From Bacillota bacterium (GTDB lineage Bacteria; Bacillota; Clostridia; Lachnospirales; Lachnospiraceae), in the NCBI GenBank assembly GCA_023409535.1, contig JAEYGZ010000027.1, forward strand, positions 124,001-188,000: DNA of 64,000 bases, in the 5' to 3' direction. Both the position numbers and the translations under genes were made by a program. The notes below the pieces were generated by a model, which made no database searches, was not told the DNA's origin, and worked only from the letters and a program-made list of their open reading frames with translations. Below are positions 50,106-58,347 of this stretch, piece by piece (positions within the stretch are counted from its first letter, which is position 1; each line of letters opens with the position of its first letter).

Positions 50106-52151
50106 ATGATGAGAGCACTTTTAAACGGAAAGAGTATTGTATTGGGAGCCTGTTATTATCCGGAACACTGGGAACGGGAGGACTGGGAAGCCGATTTGAA
50201 CCGGATGCTTGATCATGGCATTCATGTGATTAGAATTGCAGAGTTTGCCTGGAGCAAGGTGGAGCCAAGAGAAGGAGAATATACTTATGCCTTTTTCGAT
50301 GATTTCCTGGAGCTGGCCTGGAAGTGCGGTATGAAGGTGATTTTCTGTACGCCGACAGCTACTCCGCCTGCCTGGCTGACGGACCGGTATCCGGAGGTTT
50401 TAAATGCGGATATGGACGGAACCCTGTACAGACATGGCGCCCGGCGTCATTATAATTATAATTCGGTGAAATATCAGGATTTCTGCAGAACTATTGTGGA
50501 AAAAGTCGCAGCCCGCTATGCAAAGCATCCTGCCGTGATCGGCTGGCAGATCGACAATGAGATCAACTGCGAGACGGACGTTTTCTATTCGGAGAGTGAT
50601 ACCTATGCATTCCGGCTGTTCCTGAAAGAAAAATATCATACGGTGGAGCAGTTGAATAAGGCCTGGGGAACCGTGTTCTGGAATCAGACCTATACCGCCT
50701 GGAGCGAGGTTTATGTACCCCGGAAAACCCTCGGCAATTCTACCAACCCGCATGAGGTATTGGATTATATACGGTTTGTATCATACAGTGCCCGCAAATT
50801 TATTAAAATGCAGGCTGATATTATCAGAAGGTATCGCAAGGAAGCGGATTTCATTACGACCAACGGTCTGTTCTCCAATCTGGATAACCACACAATGACG
50901 GAAGAAAGCCTGGACTTTATCACCTATGATTCCTATCCCAACTTTGCTTATAGTATTGATGGAAGCGGCCTGGACGGGTTAAGGGACAGAAAGTGGAGCA
51001 GGAATCTGTCGGAAGTACGGTCGATTTCTCCTGTCTTTGGAATTATGGAGCAGCAATCGGGAGCAAACGGCTGGAATACAAAAATGGAGGCCTGTACCCC
51101 GAGACCGGGGCAGATGTCCTTATGGTCCATGCAAAGCATCGCTCACGGGGCAGATTATGTCGGTTACTTCCGTTGGAGGACCTGTACGGTAGGAACGGAG
51201 ATTTACTGGCATGGGATTCTGGATTATTCAGGAAGAGAAAACAGGCGACTGCGGGAGCTGAAGGAGTTCTCAGAAAAGACCGGGAAGTTAAGTGAGATTG
51301 CGGGAAGCATCTATACGGCAAAGGTAGGTGTACTGCAGGATTACGATAATATTTGGGATGCAAAGCTGGATGTGTGGCATCAGAGAGTGGAACAGGCAAG
51401 TAAAGATGGTATTTTTGCGGCTGCGCAGTTATCCCATACTCCGCTTGATTATATATATTTGCGGGAAAGCACCACCTTGGAGGATTTGGCAGATTATCAG
51501 GTGCTGTTTTATCCTCATGCAGTAATTTTAACAGAGGAGCGGATGGCGCTGTTAGAGGCGTATGTGGAGCAGGGAGGCATTCTGGTTATGGGCTGCCGGA
51601 CAGGATATAAAGACCTGACGGGCCGATGCACCCGGGCTAATCTGCCGGGGCTTGCGGCGAAGCTGACAGGTACCGATGTAGTGGAATACTCCTTTGTGGC
51701 ACCGGAGGAGGATAAAATCTGGGTGGATTGGGACGGCAGCAGAATTGAGGCGGCAATCTTCAACGATCTGCTTGCACCTCTGACAAAGAATGCCCGGGTG
51801 TCAGGCGTATACTTAAGCAGCTATTACGCCGGCACGCCTGCGCTGATTGAAAATTCCTTCGGAAAAGGAAGGGCGTATTATTTTGGAGGAACGTTTACGC
51901 AGGAAACAGCAGGAGTTTTCCTGAAAAAGCTGGGTGTGAAAGCCCCGTACGGTGAATTATTCCAACTGCCGGACTGCTGTGAACTGGCTGTACGCGAAAA
52001 GGAAGGGCAAAGCTATTATTTCCTGCTGAACTATAGCAAAGAAACGGTGATAATTCAGGTAAAAGAAAAACTGACCAATCTATTCACCGGTGAAAAGTGG
52101 CTGGGACCTTATCCGCTGGAGGGGTATGGAACGGCTGTTTTGAAACGATGA
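50106..52151 (+). CDS. GH42 beta-galactosidase
   Basis: 681 aa, cytoplasmic. GH42 features: GACYYPEHWEREDWEADLNRM opening type (residues 14 onwards), acid/base Glu in WQIDNEINCE and nucleophile Glu in FGIMEQQSGANGW; a trimerisation domain with FYPHAVILTEE follows, then a small beta domain. AGGAGG lies just ahead of ATG 50106. Last gene of the galactan operon; its stop is 9 nt from the end of the convergent Crp/Fnr gene. GH42 enzymes are known partners of GH53 galactanases. Confidence 0.95.
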   Translation: MMRALLNGKSIVLGACYYPEHWEREDWEADLNRMLDHGIHVIRIAEFAWSKVEPREGEYTYAFFDDFLELAWKCGMKVIFCTPTATPPAWLTDRYPEVLNADMDGTLYRHGARRHYNYNSVKYQDFCRTIVEKVAARYAKHPAVIGWQIDNEINCETDVFYSESDTYAFRLFLKEKYHTVEQLNKAWGTVFWNQTYTAWSEVYVPRKTLGNSTNPHEVLDYIRFVSYSARKFIKMQADIIRRYRKEADFITTNGLFSNLDNHTMTEESLDFITYDSYPNFAYSIDGSGLDGLRDRKWSRNLSEVRSISPVFGIMEQQSGANGWNTKMEACTPRPGQMSLWSMQSIAHGADYVGYFRWRTCTVGTEIYWHGILDYSGRENRRLRELKEFSEKTGKLSEIAGSIYTAKVGVLQDYDNIWDAKLDVWHQRVEQASKDGIFAAAQLSHTPLDYIYLRESTTLEDLADYQVLFYPHAVILTEERMALLEAYVEQGGILVMGCRTGYKDLTGRCTRANLPGLAAKLTGTDVVEYSFVAPEEDKIWVDWDGSRIEAAIFNDLLAPLTKNARVSGVYLSSYYAGTPALIENSFGKGRAYYFGGTFTQETAGVFLKKLGVKAPYGELFQLPDCCELAVREKEGQSYYFLLNYSKETVIIQVKEKLTNLFTGEKWLGPYPLEGYGTAVLKR

Positions 52152-52160
52152 TATAACCAA

Positions 52161-52874
52161 TTAGATTAATTGTCTTTCATCTAATGCTTCTTTGATGAGG
52201 ACTAATTGCATTGGTGAGATCTTAATTGAATTTCTGCCGGAGGTAATCAATCCGTTTTTTACTAATTTGTTGACAGCTCTGTTGATGGTCTTTTCGCTAA
52301 AGCCTACCTCATCCGCCAATTCGCTGTGTTTTTTATTTATTGTGATGATTTGTTCGTCAGGCTTCAAATTGATGCAATGATTATAGAAATAAATCAGAAG
52401 CCTGTCATAAGAATTCAGAAATAAATATCCCCGGTTCATCTTACTTTCATTGGAAAGCTTAAATGCCAGCAGGCGTGTTATGATATTGAGGGCTTTTATA
52501 TCGAACTGCATCCAGTCCAGGAAATCTTTTGCTGCAATTGCGATCAGCATGGCCTTTGATTTTGCACTGATATTAATCTGATAGTTTTGCTTGTTGGAGA
52601 AGGCTTCAAATTCCCCGATGATGTTTACCGGATGCAATTCTATAAAATTATAGATAATGTCTGTTTTAAAGGTATCCACGCCCAATAGTTTGCCGGTAAG
52701 ATGAATGAATATCTTTTCAGCTTTTTGATCAGCAGAGATTAAGGACTGGCCGGGCTGAAGCGTCTTGATGACGGAACGCTCGGTGATATAGGAGGGAGCA
52801 TTTTCAAATAGGTTAGTTAATAATTGCCGGTCATTCTCCGGGACATAGGACGGGATATCGGATAATTTAAACAT
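52161..52874 (-). CDS. Crp/Fnr-family transcriptional regulator
   Basis: 237 aa. An N-terminal cyclic-nucleotide-binding-like domain (residues 20-130, SVIKTLQPGQSLISADQKAEKIFIHLTGK, lacking the arginine-bearing phosphate cassette of CRP) and a C-terminal winged helix (ELADEVGFSEKTINRAVNKL). No Fnr-type cysteine cluster. ATG 52874 is the start, with GAGGTG 6 nt upstream. A decayed copy of its 3' end lies at 41320. It may not regulate the galactan operon, because its gene is convergent with it. Confidence 0.9.
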   Translation of the reverse strand: MFKLSDIPSYVPENDRQLLTNLFENAPSYITERSVIKTLQPGQSLISADQKAEKIFIHLTGKLLGVDTFKTDIIYNFIELHPVNIIGEFEAFSNKQNYQINISAKSKAMLIAIAAKDFLDWMQFDIKALNIITRLLAFKLSNESKMNRGYLFLNSYDRLLIYFYNHCINLKPDEQIITINKKHSELADEVGFSEKTINRAVNKLVKNGLITSGRNSIKISPMQLVLIKEALDERQLI

Positions 52875-52958
52875 GATCATCACCTCGACTCATGGATTTA
52901 CGACAGCATCAATATAAGGATTACCCCATACTTTAATTCTTATCATAAAATAATTAAG

Positions 52959-53020
52959 CATCAATTACAACGTTTAATTGATGAACCCGCCTGCAGCAGT
53001 GATGTGTGCAGGTTTTTTTT
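52959..53020 (+). terminator. Perfect inverted repeat followed by an orphan intrinsic terminator
   Basis: CATCAATTA (52959-52967) and TAATTGATG (52975-52983) form a perfect 9-bp repeat around a 7-bp centre. Immediately after, CCTGCA / TGCAGG (52990-52995 and 53007-53012) and eight T form a plus-strand terminator. No plus-strand gene ends just upstream, so it ends either galactan-operon read-through antisense to the Crp/Fnr gene or a short RNA. The first repeat could also be the Crp/Fnr operator. Confidence 0.5.
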
Positions 53021-53173
53021 ATACGAATAAAATCAATTGCCCGCATTTCGTTATATTTGTCTAAAACTTTTTGTTAAAGTACATATGTCCTTTATATACT
53101 GAGTCAAAATTAGTATTATTTGTATAGAAAAATAAAGATATTGACAGGAATGTTTTAGAAATGAGGAAAGTTT

Positions 53174-53893
53174 TTGTATCGACTTAAGAACTCCAGCTTA
53201 AAAGAACTAAGTATTAAAATAGCACTTGTCTGCATTGGAGTAATCCTGGCGGCCTGCGGTATTTCGATTTTTTACACGCTGAATATCGGCTCGGATCCTA
53301 TCTCCGTATTTGCGGACGGGCAGCACCGGATCTTCGGGATCAGCTACGGTAATGTTAATTTGACAGACAGTATCATCTATTTTATATTCATTTTGATTTT
53401 TGACAGGAAGCAGATCAGACTGGCAACCTTAATTGCCGGCTTTGCCATGGGGCCTCTGATCAATTTATTCACCGGAATATTCGGCAGATTTCTGTCACCG
53501 GCAGGTACGCTTACGCTGCAATTCATTGATTTTAACAATCTCGCTCTGATACCGCCCGGTGAAGATTACCTGATCAGGCTTCTTCTGCTGATACCGGCAG
53601 TAATCTTGCTTGGCTGCGGCCTGGGCCTGTATTTGTCGGTGAATATGGGAGCGGCTCCTGTGGATGCCATGGTGGTATTCCTTTCGGACAAAGCACATAT
53701 GCCCTTCAAAAAAGGGAAGATGGCATTTGATTTTACGGTGGCTGTCCTTGGTTTTCTTATGGGTGGTATCATCGGCATCGGAACAATCGCAGCGATTGTA
53801 TTCACCGGGCCGATCATCAGTATAACAATGCGTGCCATGAACAGACACAACCGTAAGCTTGCGGCGCGCAAACCGGACTTAGCGGACGCCTGA
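53174..53893 (+). CDS. YczE/YyaS/YitT-type membrane protein
   Basis: 239 aa with five to six transmembrane helices. Segments YTLNIGSDPISVFADG and LSVNMGAAPVDAMVVFL are the paired G-(S/A)-x-P repeats of this family, whose function is not established. Start is TTG 53174 after GAGGAAAG; an ATG at 53161 leads to an immediate stop. Stand-alone gene between two terminators. Confidence 0.85.
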   Translation: MYRLKNSSLKELSIKIALVCIGVILAACGISIFYTLNIGSDPISVFADGQHRIFGISYGNVNLTDSIIYFIFILIFDRKQIRLATLIAGFAMGPLINLFTGIFGRFLSPAGTLTLQFIDFNNLALIPPGEDYLIRLLLLIPAVILLGCGLGLYLSVNMGAAPVDAMVVFLSDKAHMPFKKGKMAFDFTVAVLGFLMGGIIGIGTIAAIVFTGPIISITMRAMNRHNRKLAARKPDLADA

Positions 53894-53920
53894 CCCGGTA
53901 CAAACAGATTAGAAACAGAC

Positions 53921-53964
53921 AAGGCCTGCATCAGGTAATTGACAACAGATGCAGGTCTTTTTAT
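53921..53964 (+). terminator. Intrinsic terminator
   Basis: 12-bp stem (53921-53932 with 53948-53959, one wobble pair), 15-nt loop, T-rich tail. 28 nt after the YczE-like gene. Confidence 0.8.
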
Positions 53965-54015
53965 AATGGGGGAGTAGACTGGTTGGAAGTATTTACATAA
54001 TGATGGAGGACAGAT

Positions 54016-54402
54016 ATGGATAAAAGTGAAATTTTGAGATCTTTAAATGATATGTTCAATGAAAAACCGGACGATGAAGCATCTTATACGATAGCGAGTA
54101 ATACCATAGACAAAAATGATTATTTAACGTTAATAACCAAAGAGAATGAAGATTCTCTTTTAACAGACCCTGATTATGATGCATTTATTAATATTTTGAA
54201 ATATTATAATACGAAGGATTTAAGGTATGCGGCGATTAAGCTGGAACAAATTAAGGGGAAGGTGTTAAAGGAATTTTCTGATGCAGACAGAATAAAATTT
54301 AGGAGTGAGATGAAGGACCTGCACAGCAGGCTGTTAGGTGCCAATAATCAAACCCTGCCCTTCCTTGAAGTATTAATCAAGGATTGGGTGAATGAATTTT
54401 AA
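54016..54402 (+). CDS. Small acidic, helical protein of unknown function
   Basis: 128 aa, preceded by GGAGGACAGAT. Mostly helical, charged, no signal peptide or membrane segment; no motif recognised. It lies 53 nt ahead of a cytoplasmic GH18 gene and may share its transcript. Confidence 0.7.
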   Translation: MDKSEILRSLNDMFNEKPDDEASYTIASNTIDKNDYLTLITKENEDSLLTDPDYDAFINILKYYNTKDLRYAAIKLEQIKGKVLKEFSDADRIKFRSEMKDLHSRLLGANNQTLPFLEVLIKDWVNEF

Positions 54403-54455
54403 ATATATTTTATTGCACTCTTTCAAGTGAGTGAAAAAATGCAAGGAGGAGTTCC

Positions 54456-55424
54456 ATGGCAAACTGGCAAGCGCTTCAAATGGGGTTCAAGGTGGTTGGT
54501 TATTATCCGGCCTGGGAACCTGACAAGGCTGATCTGATCCGGTATAATAAATTAACTCATATTAATTATGCATTTGCCATACCCACTTCAGATGGCGGGC
54601 TCCTTCCTTTACAGAATGCGGAATTGGCAGGGCTGATAATATTTGAAGCACATTCCGTAGGAGTTAAGGTTCTCCTGTCCATCGGAGGCTGGTCCCATAA
54701 TAACATACCCTTGGAGCCAACCTTTATGGAAGCGACGGCTTCTCCGGAGAAGATAGTCCGGTTGGGCGAAGCTATTGTAATGATGGCAAAGGAATACGGT
54801 TTTGACGGTGTTGATATGGATTGGGAGCATCCGCGGAACAATGACATAAGCAGGCAGCGGTACGGAGGGCTGATGGGATATCTGTGTGACAGGCTGAGAG
54901 AGGAGAATATGCTTTTTACGGCAGCAGTCCTAAGCGGTGTGTCACCGGAAGGCGGCGTGTATTGGGATGCCGCGGCACAAACAGAGGAAGTACTTGATTG
55001 TCTGGATTGGATCAATGTGATGGCTTATGATGGCGGCGGCGGAGATGGTAGTCAGCATTCGACCTTTGACTTCGCTGTGAACAGTGCCCGGTACTGGAGG
55101 GATACAAGAAATGTGCCTGCCCATAAGGTAGTTTTAGGAGTTCCCTTTTATGGAAGACCTTCTGGAATTTCATATGCTGAGATATTAGAGGCGGACCCCG
55201 GGGCCTATCAAAGAGATGTGACGGTAATTAATGGAACACCGGTACATTATAATGGAATTCCGACAATCACAGAGAAGACGGTATGGGCGCTTGACAATAT
55301 CGGAGGGATCATGATCTGGGAGCTTTCACAGGATACTTTGGATTTGGATAAGAGTCTTCTCAATGCGATCGATAATAGCATATCCGATCAATGGTACAGT
55401 CAGTCAGCGGAAAGGACGGATTAG
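54456..55424 (+). CDS. GH18 glycosidase without signal peptide
   Basis: 322 aa. Single GH18 barrel with the complete catalytic motif D-x-x-D-x-D-x-E (FDGVDMDWEHP), plus SIGGW and the WINVMAYD strand. No signal peptide, no binding module. About two thirds identical by eye to the GH18 domain of the secreted protein at 55780, so the two arose by tandem duplication. ATG 54456 has AGGAGG 8 nt upstream. May act on internalised chito-oligosaccharide or within the developing spore; inference. Confidence 0.92.
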   Translation: MANWQALQMGFKVVGYYPAWEPDKADLIRYNKLTHINYAFAIPTSDGGLLPLQNAELAGLIIFEAHSVGVKVLLSIGGWSHNNIPLEPTFMEATASPEKIVRLGEAIVMMAKEYGFDGVDMDWEHPRNNDISRQRYGGLMGYLCDRLREENMLFTAAVLSGVSPEGGVYWDAAAQTEEVLDCLDWINVMAYDGGGGDGSQHSTFDFAVNSARYWRDTRNVPAHKVVLGVPFYGRPSGISYAEILEADPGAYQRDVTVINGTPVHYNGIPTITEKTVWALDNIGGIMIWELSQDTLDLDKSLLNAIDNSISDQWYSQSAERTD

Positions 55425-55473
55425 GCCTCAGCAGATAATGACGGTATATAAAAATGAAATAGTATGATAATAG

Positions 55474-55515
55474 GCTGAATTCCCCAGTAATACGGTTTGG
55501 AATTCAGCTTTTCTT
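55474..55515 (+). terminator. Intrinsic terminator
   Basis: Perfect 10-bp stem GCTGAATTCC / GGAATTCAGC, 15-nt loop, TTTTCTTT tail. The rest of the 355-bp gap to 55780 contains only the promoter below. Confidence 0.85.
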
Positions 55516-55714
55516 TATATTTGTCTTTTCAAGCACAATTCGAGACAAAAATTAACAACTTTATGAATTGAAAAATTTACATAATTACAGCAAAGTTAAG
55601 ATAAGAGAGGGGGTATGAGAAGAAACACGACAATATCAGCAACGGACGGAAAATAAAAGAACAAGCGAGAATCATACATTGAAATACCTGTTATGATAAT
55701 CGGTTTGTAAATCG

Positions 55715-55744
55715 TTGTACAAATCAAAAGGTCTGAGTTATAAT
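55715..55744 (+). promoter_or_regulatory. Promoter of the secreted chitinase gene
   Basis: TTGTAC (55715-55720), 18-bp spacer, consensus TATAAT (55739-55744), then a 35-nt leader with GAAAGGAGAAGG before the ATG. Confidence 0.6.
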
Positions 55745-55779
55745 AGCGGGCTTTCGAAGCTCTGAAAGGAGAAGGTTCT

Positions 55780-57231
55780 ATGTTCAAAAAGAAACGTTTT
55801 TATGTTTTGATTGCAATTCTGACGTTATTTACATTATTACGTCCGGTTTTACCGAATGTGCAGGCAGCAGCGGAGGTCAGTACAGCAGGATCGGAAGAGA
55901 AATTAATTAATTCTTTGGCTGCAACAGCCTATGAAGAATGGAGCAGCAGTAAGGTATACTTAAGCGGAGATATGGTTACCTATCAAGGTAAAAATTACAT
56001 GGCAAGATGGTGGACGCAGGGAGAGACCCCCGGAGTTGCAGAGGTATGGAATTTGATATCAGATTCTTCCGGCGGTGATTATCCTGCATGGAACAGTGCA
56101 ACCGTTTATGTGGGCGGCAGTACGGTATCCTATCAAGGAAAGAATTATCGCGCCCAGTGGTGGACACAGGGCGAGACTCCGGGCGTTGCGGCAGTATGGC
56201 AGTTAATCGGAGGGACAAACCCAACTCCCACCCCGACGCCTACGGTAACACCGACCCCTTCAATTACTCCAGTTCCAACAATAACCCCGGTTCCGACCAC
56301 GCCGCCGGACCCGGCAAAATTCAAAGTTGTAGGCTATTATCCCAGCTGGGAGCCGTCAAAGGTAAATAGCATTCAATATAACAATCTGACTCATATTAAT
56401 TATGCATTTGCCATTCCTACCAGTGAGGGAGGGCTTATGCCCCTGGAAAATGCAAGTACGGCACAGCAGATTATTCAGCAAGCTCATTCCAGGGGAGTGA
56501 AGGTTCTCCTGGCAGTCGGCGGCTGGGCATATAACGGTACTCCCCTGGAATCAACCTTTATGTCGGCAACCAGTACTTCTGCGAAGGTAACCCAGTTTGG
56601 AAATGCCATCATAGCCATGGCGAAGCAATACGGCTTTGACGGGGTGGATATAGACTGGGAACATCCAAGAACAGATGGCACCAGCAAGCAGCAGTATGAG
56701 AATCTTATGGTTTATCTGAGTACCGAGCTGAAAAAGAGCAACATGCTTTTAACCGCGGCAGTAATAAGCGGAGTCACTCCGGATGGTGTGATCTACTGGG
56801 ATTCGGCAGCCCATACAGACACTGTAATCAACAGTGTGGACTGGTTCAATGTCATGGCTTATGACGGCGGTGATGGTATCAGGCATTCCACCTATGATTT
56901 TGCAGTTCTGTGCGGGAAGTATTGGAGAGATACCAGGCATATGCCTGCCGGTAAGGTTGTATTAGGAGTGCCCTTCTATGGAAGACCTTCCTGGGCATCC
57001 TATGCTGCCATTCTGGAGGCGAACCCCAATGCTTATAATACCGACATATCCACAATTAACGGAATGCAGGCATATTATAACGGAATTCCTACAATACAGG
57101 CCAAGACCCAATGGGCTTGTGATAATGTAGGGGGTATTATGATCTGGGAGCTTTCGCAGGATACGACCGATTTAAGTAAGAGCTTGCTGAATGCCATAGG
57201 TAATACCGTACGAAGTAATCATAAATGGTAA
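55780..57231 (+). CDS. Secreted GH18 chitinase with two chitin-binding modules
   Basis: 483 aa. Signal peptide (MFKKKRFYVLIAIL..., cleavage near VQAAA). Two CBM5/12-type modules follow: AYEEWSSSKVYLSGD...WWTQGETPG and YPAWNSATVYVGGS...WWTQGETPG, each of about 45 residues with the conserved Trp pair. A Pro/Thr linker of about 30 residues leads to the GH18 domain with intact FDGVDIDWEHP. It should degrade chitin or chitin-like polymers outside the cell. Tandem relative of the cytoplasmic protein at 54456. Confidence 0.95.
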   Translation: MFKKKRFYVLIAILTLFTLLRPVLPNVQAAAEVSTAGSEEKLINSLAATAYEEWSSSKVYLSGDMVTYQGKNYMARWWTQGETPGVAEVWNLISDSSGGDYPAWNSATVYVGGSTVSYQGKNYRAQWWTQGETPGVAAVWQLIGGTNPTPTPTPTVTPTPSITPVPTITPVPTTPPDPAKFKVVGYYPSWEPSKVNSIQYNNLTHINYAFAIPTSEGGLMPLENASTAQQIIQQAHSRGVKVLLAVGGWAYNGTPLESTFMSATSTSAKVTQFGNAIIAMAKQYGFDGVDIDWEHPRTDGTSKQQYENLMVYLSTELKKSNMLLTAAVISGVTPDGVIYWDSAAHTDTVINSVDWFNVMAYDGGDGIRHSTYDFAVLCGKYWRDTRHMPAGKVVLGVPFYGRPSWASYAAILEANPNAYNTDISTINGMQAYYNGIPTIQAKTQWACDNVGGIMIWELSQDTTDLSKSLLNAIGNTVRSNHKW

Positions 57232-57276
57232 GTGCTGTATAAAAGTGAATTGACCTAACAGGACTTGATAAAATGA

Positions 57277-57381
57277 AAGGCCTGCAGCTGGTGTAATATT
57301 CATCTACTCCCCCTGCGGCAGACAGTATAATTAAAAACTGTTTGCCGCAAGGAGGAGCACTTCCTATCAATTGCAGGTCTT
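57277..57381. terminator. Large nested hairpin between convergent genes
   Basis: An outer 10-bp stem (57277-57286 with 57372-57381, one wobble pair, TTTT following on the plus strand) encloses an imperfect long hairpin (57306-57323 with 57335-57356) built from CTCC...TGCGGCAGACAGT and its complement. It can end transcripts from both sides. Confidence 0.55.
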
Positions 57382-57384
57382 TTA

Positions 57385-58086
57385 CTATGCCTTTTTCTTA
57401 TATAGTTCAAATTTTCGTTTGCCGATCATTTGTTTTTCCAGCCTTTGATAGATCTCAGTCTTTATCTTTTGTTTTTTATCCATGCAGACACAAAGGATGG
57501 TTTCTTGACTGCATACTCCGGACAGGGCGGTCATCATTTGGTTGATTCCTCCGTCACCGTCATTCCACTCCACCAGATTTCCATAGGGGACATCTGTAAT
57601 TATGATATCGGGAAGGAAAGGAAGCGCACTTACTTTAAATGCATTTTGGTGAAACACGCTGGTTTTTAGCTCTCCTGCCGGCAGCCTTTCTATCCGGTCA
57701 ATACTATGCAATGCTTCCATATGGGATGCTTTTCCGTAATTTTTGTAAAGCGCTTCTAATTCGTTTCTTCTTTTCTCTATTCCGGCTTTTGTTAAAAGGC
57801 CGAGATTATCTGCGGCCAGCTTAAGAATCGCCGGATCTATATCACTTCCATATATTTTTGACAGGGTTTCATTTTTCAGCAGTCCTAACACCGTCAGCAT
57901 ATAGGCACCGCCGCAGCAGCAATCGTATAGAGCTATATCCGTTTTCTTTTTTGAGTATTGCAGGCATCGTTCATACATTTCTAATGCTAATCTTACCGGA
58001 AAGGTGGATGTACCTCCCATATGATACAGTACTCTTCCGGAAGCGAAATCTTCATAATTATCATTTTGTGTATATTTATATTCCAT
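57385..58086 (-). CDS. AviRa-family 23S rRNA methyltransferase homologue
   Basis: 233 aa. Resembles AviRa, which N1-methylates a guanosine in 23S rRNA domain V and gives resistance to avilamycin/evernimicin. Shared landmarks are FPVRLALEMYERCL near residue 30, the SAM motif YDCCCGGAYMLTVLGLL (AviRa has DPCCGSGYLLTVLGLL), SDIDPAILKLAADNLGLL and the substrate loop ITDVPYGN. ATG 58086; no clear neighbour in the same direction. It could be a resistance gene or a housekeeping rRNA methyltransferase of anaerobes; the active site looks intact. Confidence 0.82.
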   Translation of the reverse strand: MEYKYTQNDNYEDFASGRVLYHMGGTSTFPVRLALEMYERCLQYSKKKTDIALYDCCCGGAYMLTVLGLLKNETLSKIYGSDIDPAILKLAADNLGLLTKAGIEKRRNELEALYKNYGKASHMEALHSIDRIERLPAGELKTSVFHQNAFKVSALPFLPDIIITDVPYGNLVEWNDGDGGINQMMTALSGVCSQETILCVCMDKKQKIKTEIYQRLEKQMIGKRKFELYKKKA

Positions 58087-58202
58087 TGGTATTCTCCGCT
58101 CGATAGATTCTACGATTTAATATACCATATAACTGATGGTTTGGCATATATTATTAACTGATTTTTTCATACACAGCTATTGTAAATTCTTACATATCGC
58201 GG

Positions 58203-58284
58203 TTGAGTATGGGATAATTTTGTAATACAATATAAATTATGAGGCCGAACCCCGGATGTAAGCCGCGCAGGTACGAGATTCGGC
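58203..58284 (+). promoter_or_regulatory. Promoter and structured leader of the SGNH-like gene
   Basis: TTGAGT (58203-58208), 17-bp spacer, TACAAT (58226-58231). The leader of about 110 nt contains a GCCGAA / TTCGGC stem (58244-58249 with 58279-58284) enclosing GC-rich sequence, unusual for this AT-rich intergenic region. No known riboswitch recognised. Confidence 0.45.
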
Positions 58285-58347
58285 TGTGAGTTGTACGCAG
58301 CTTTAAGTGTACTGTAGATTGTTATGAGGAAAACAGGAGGAAGGAAA

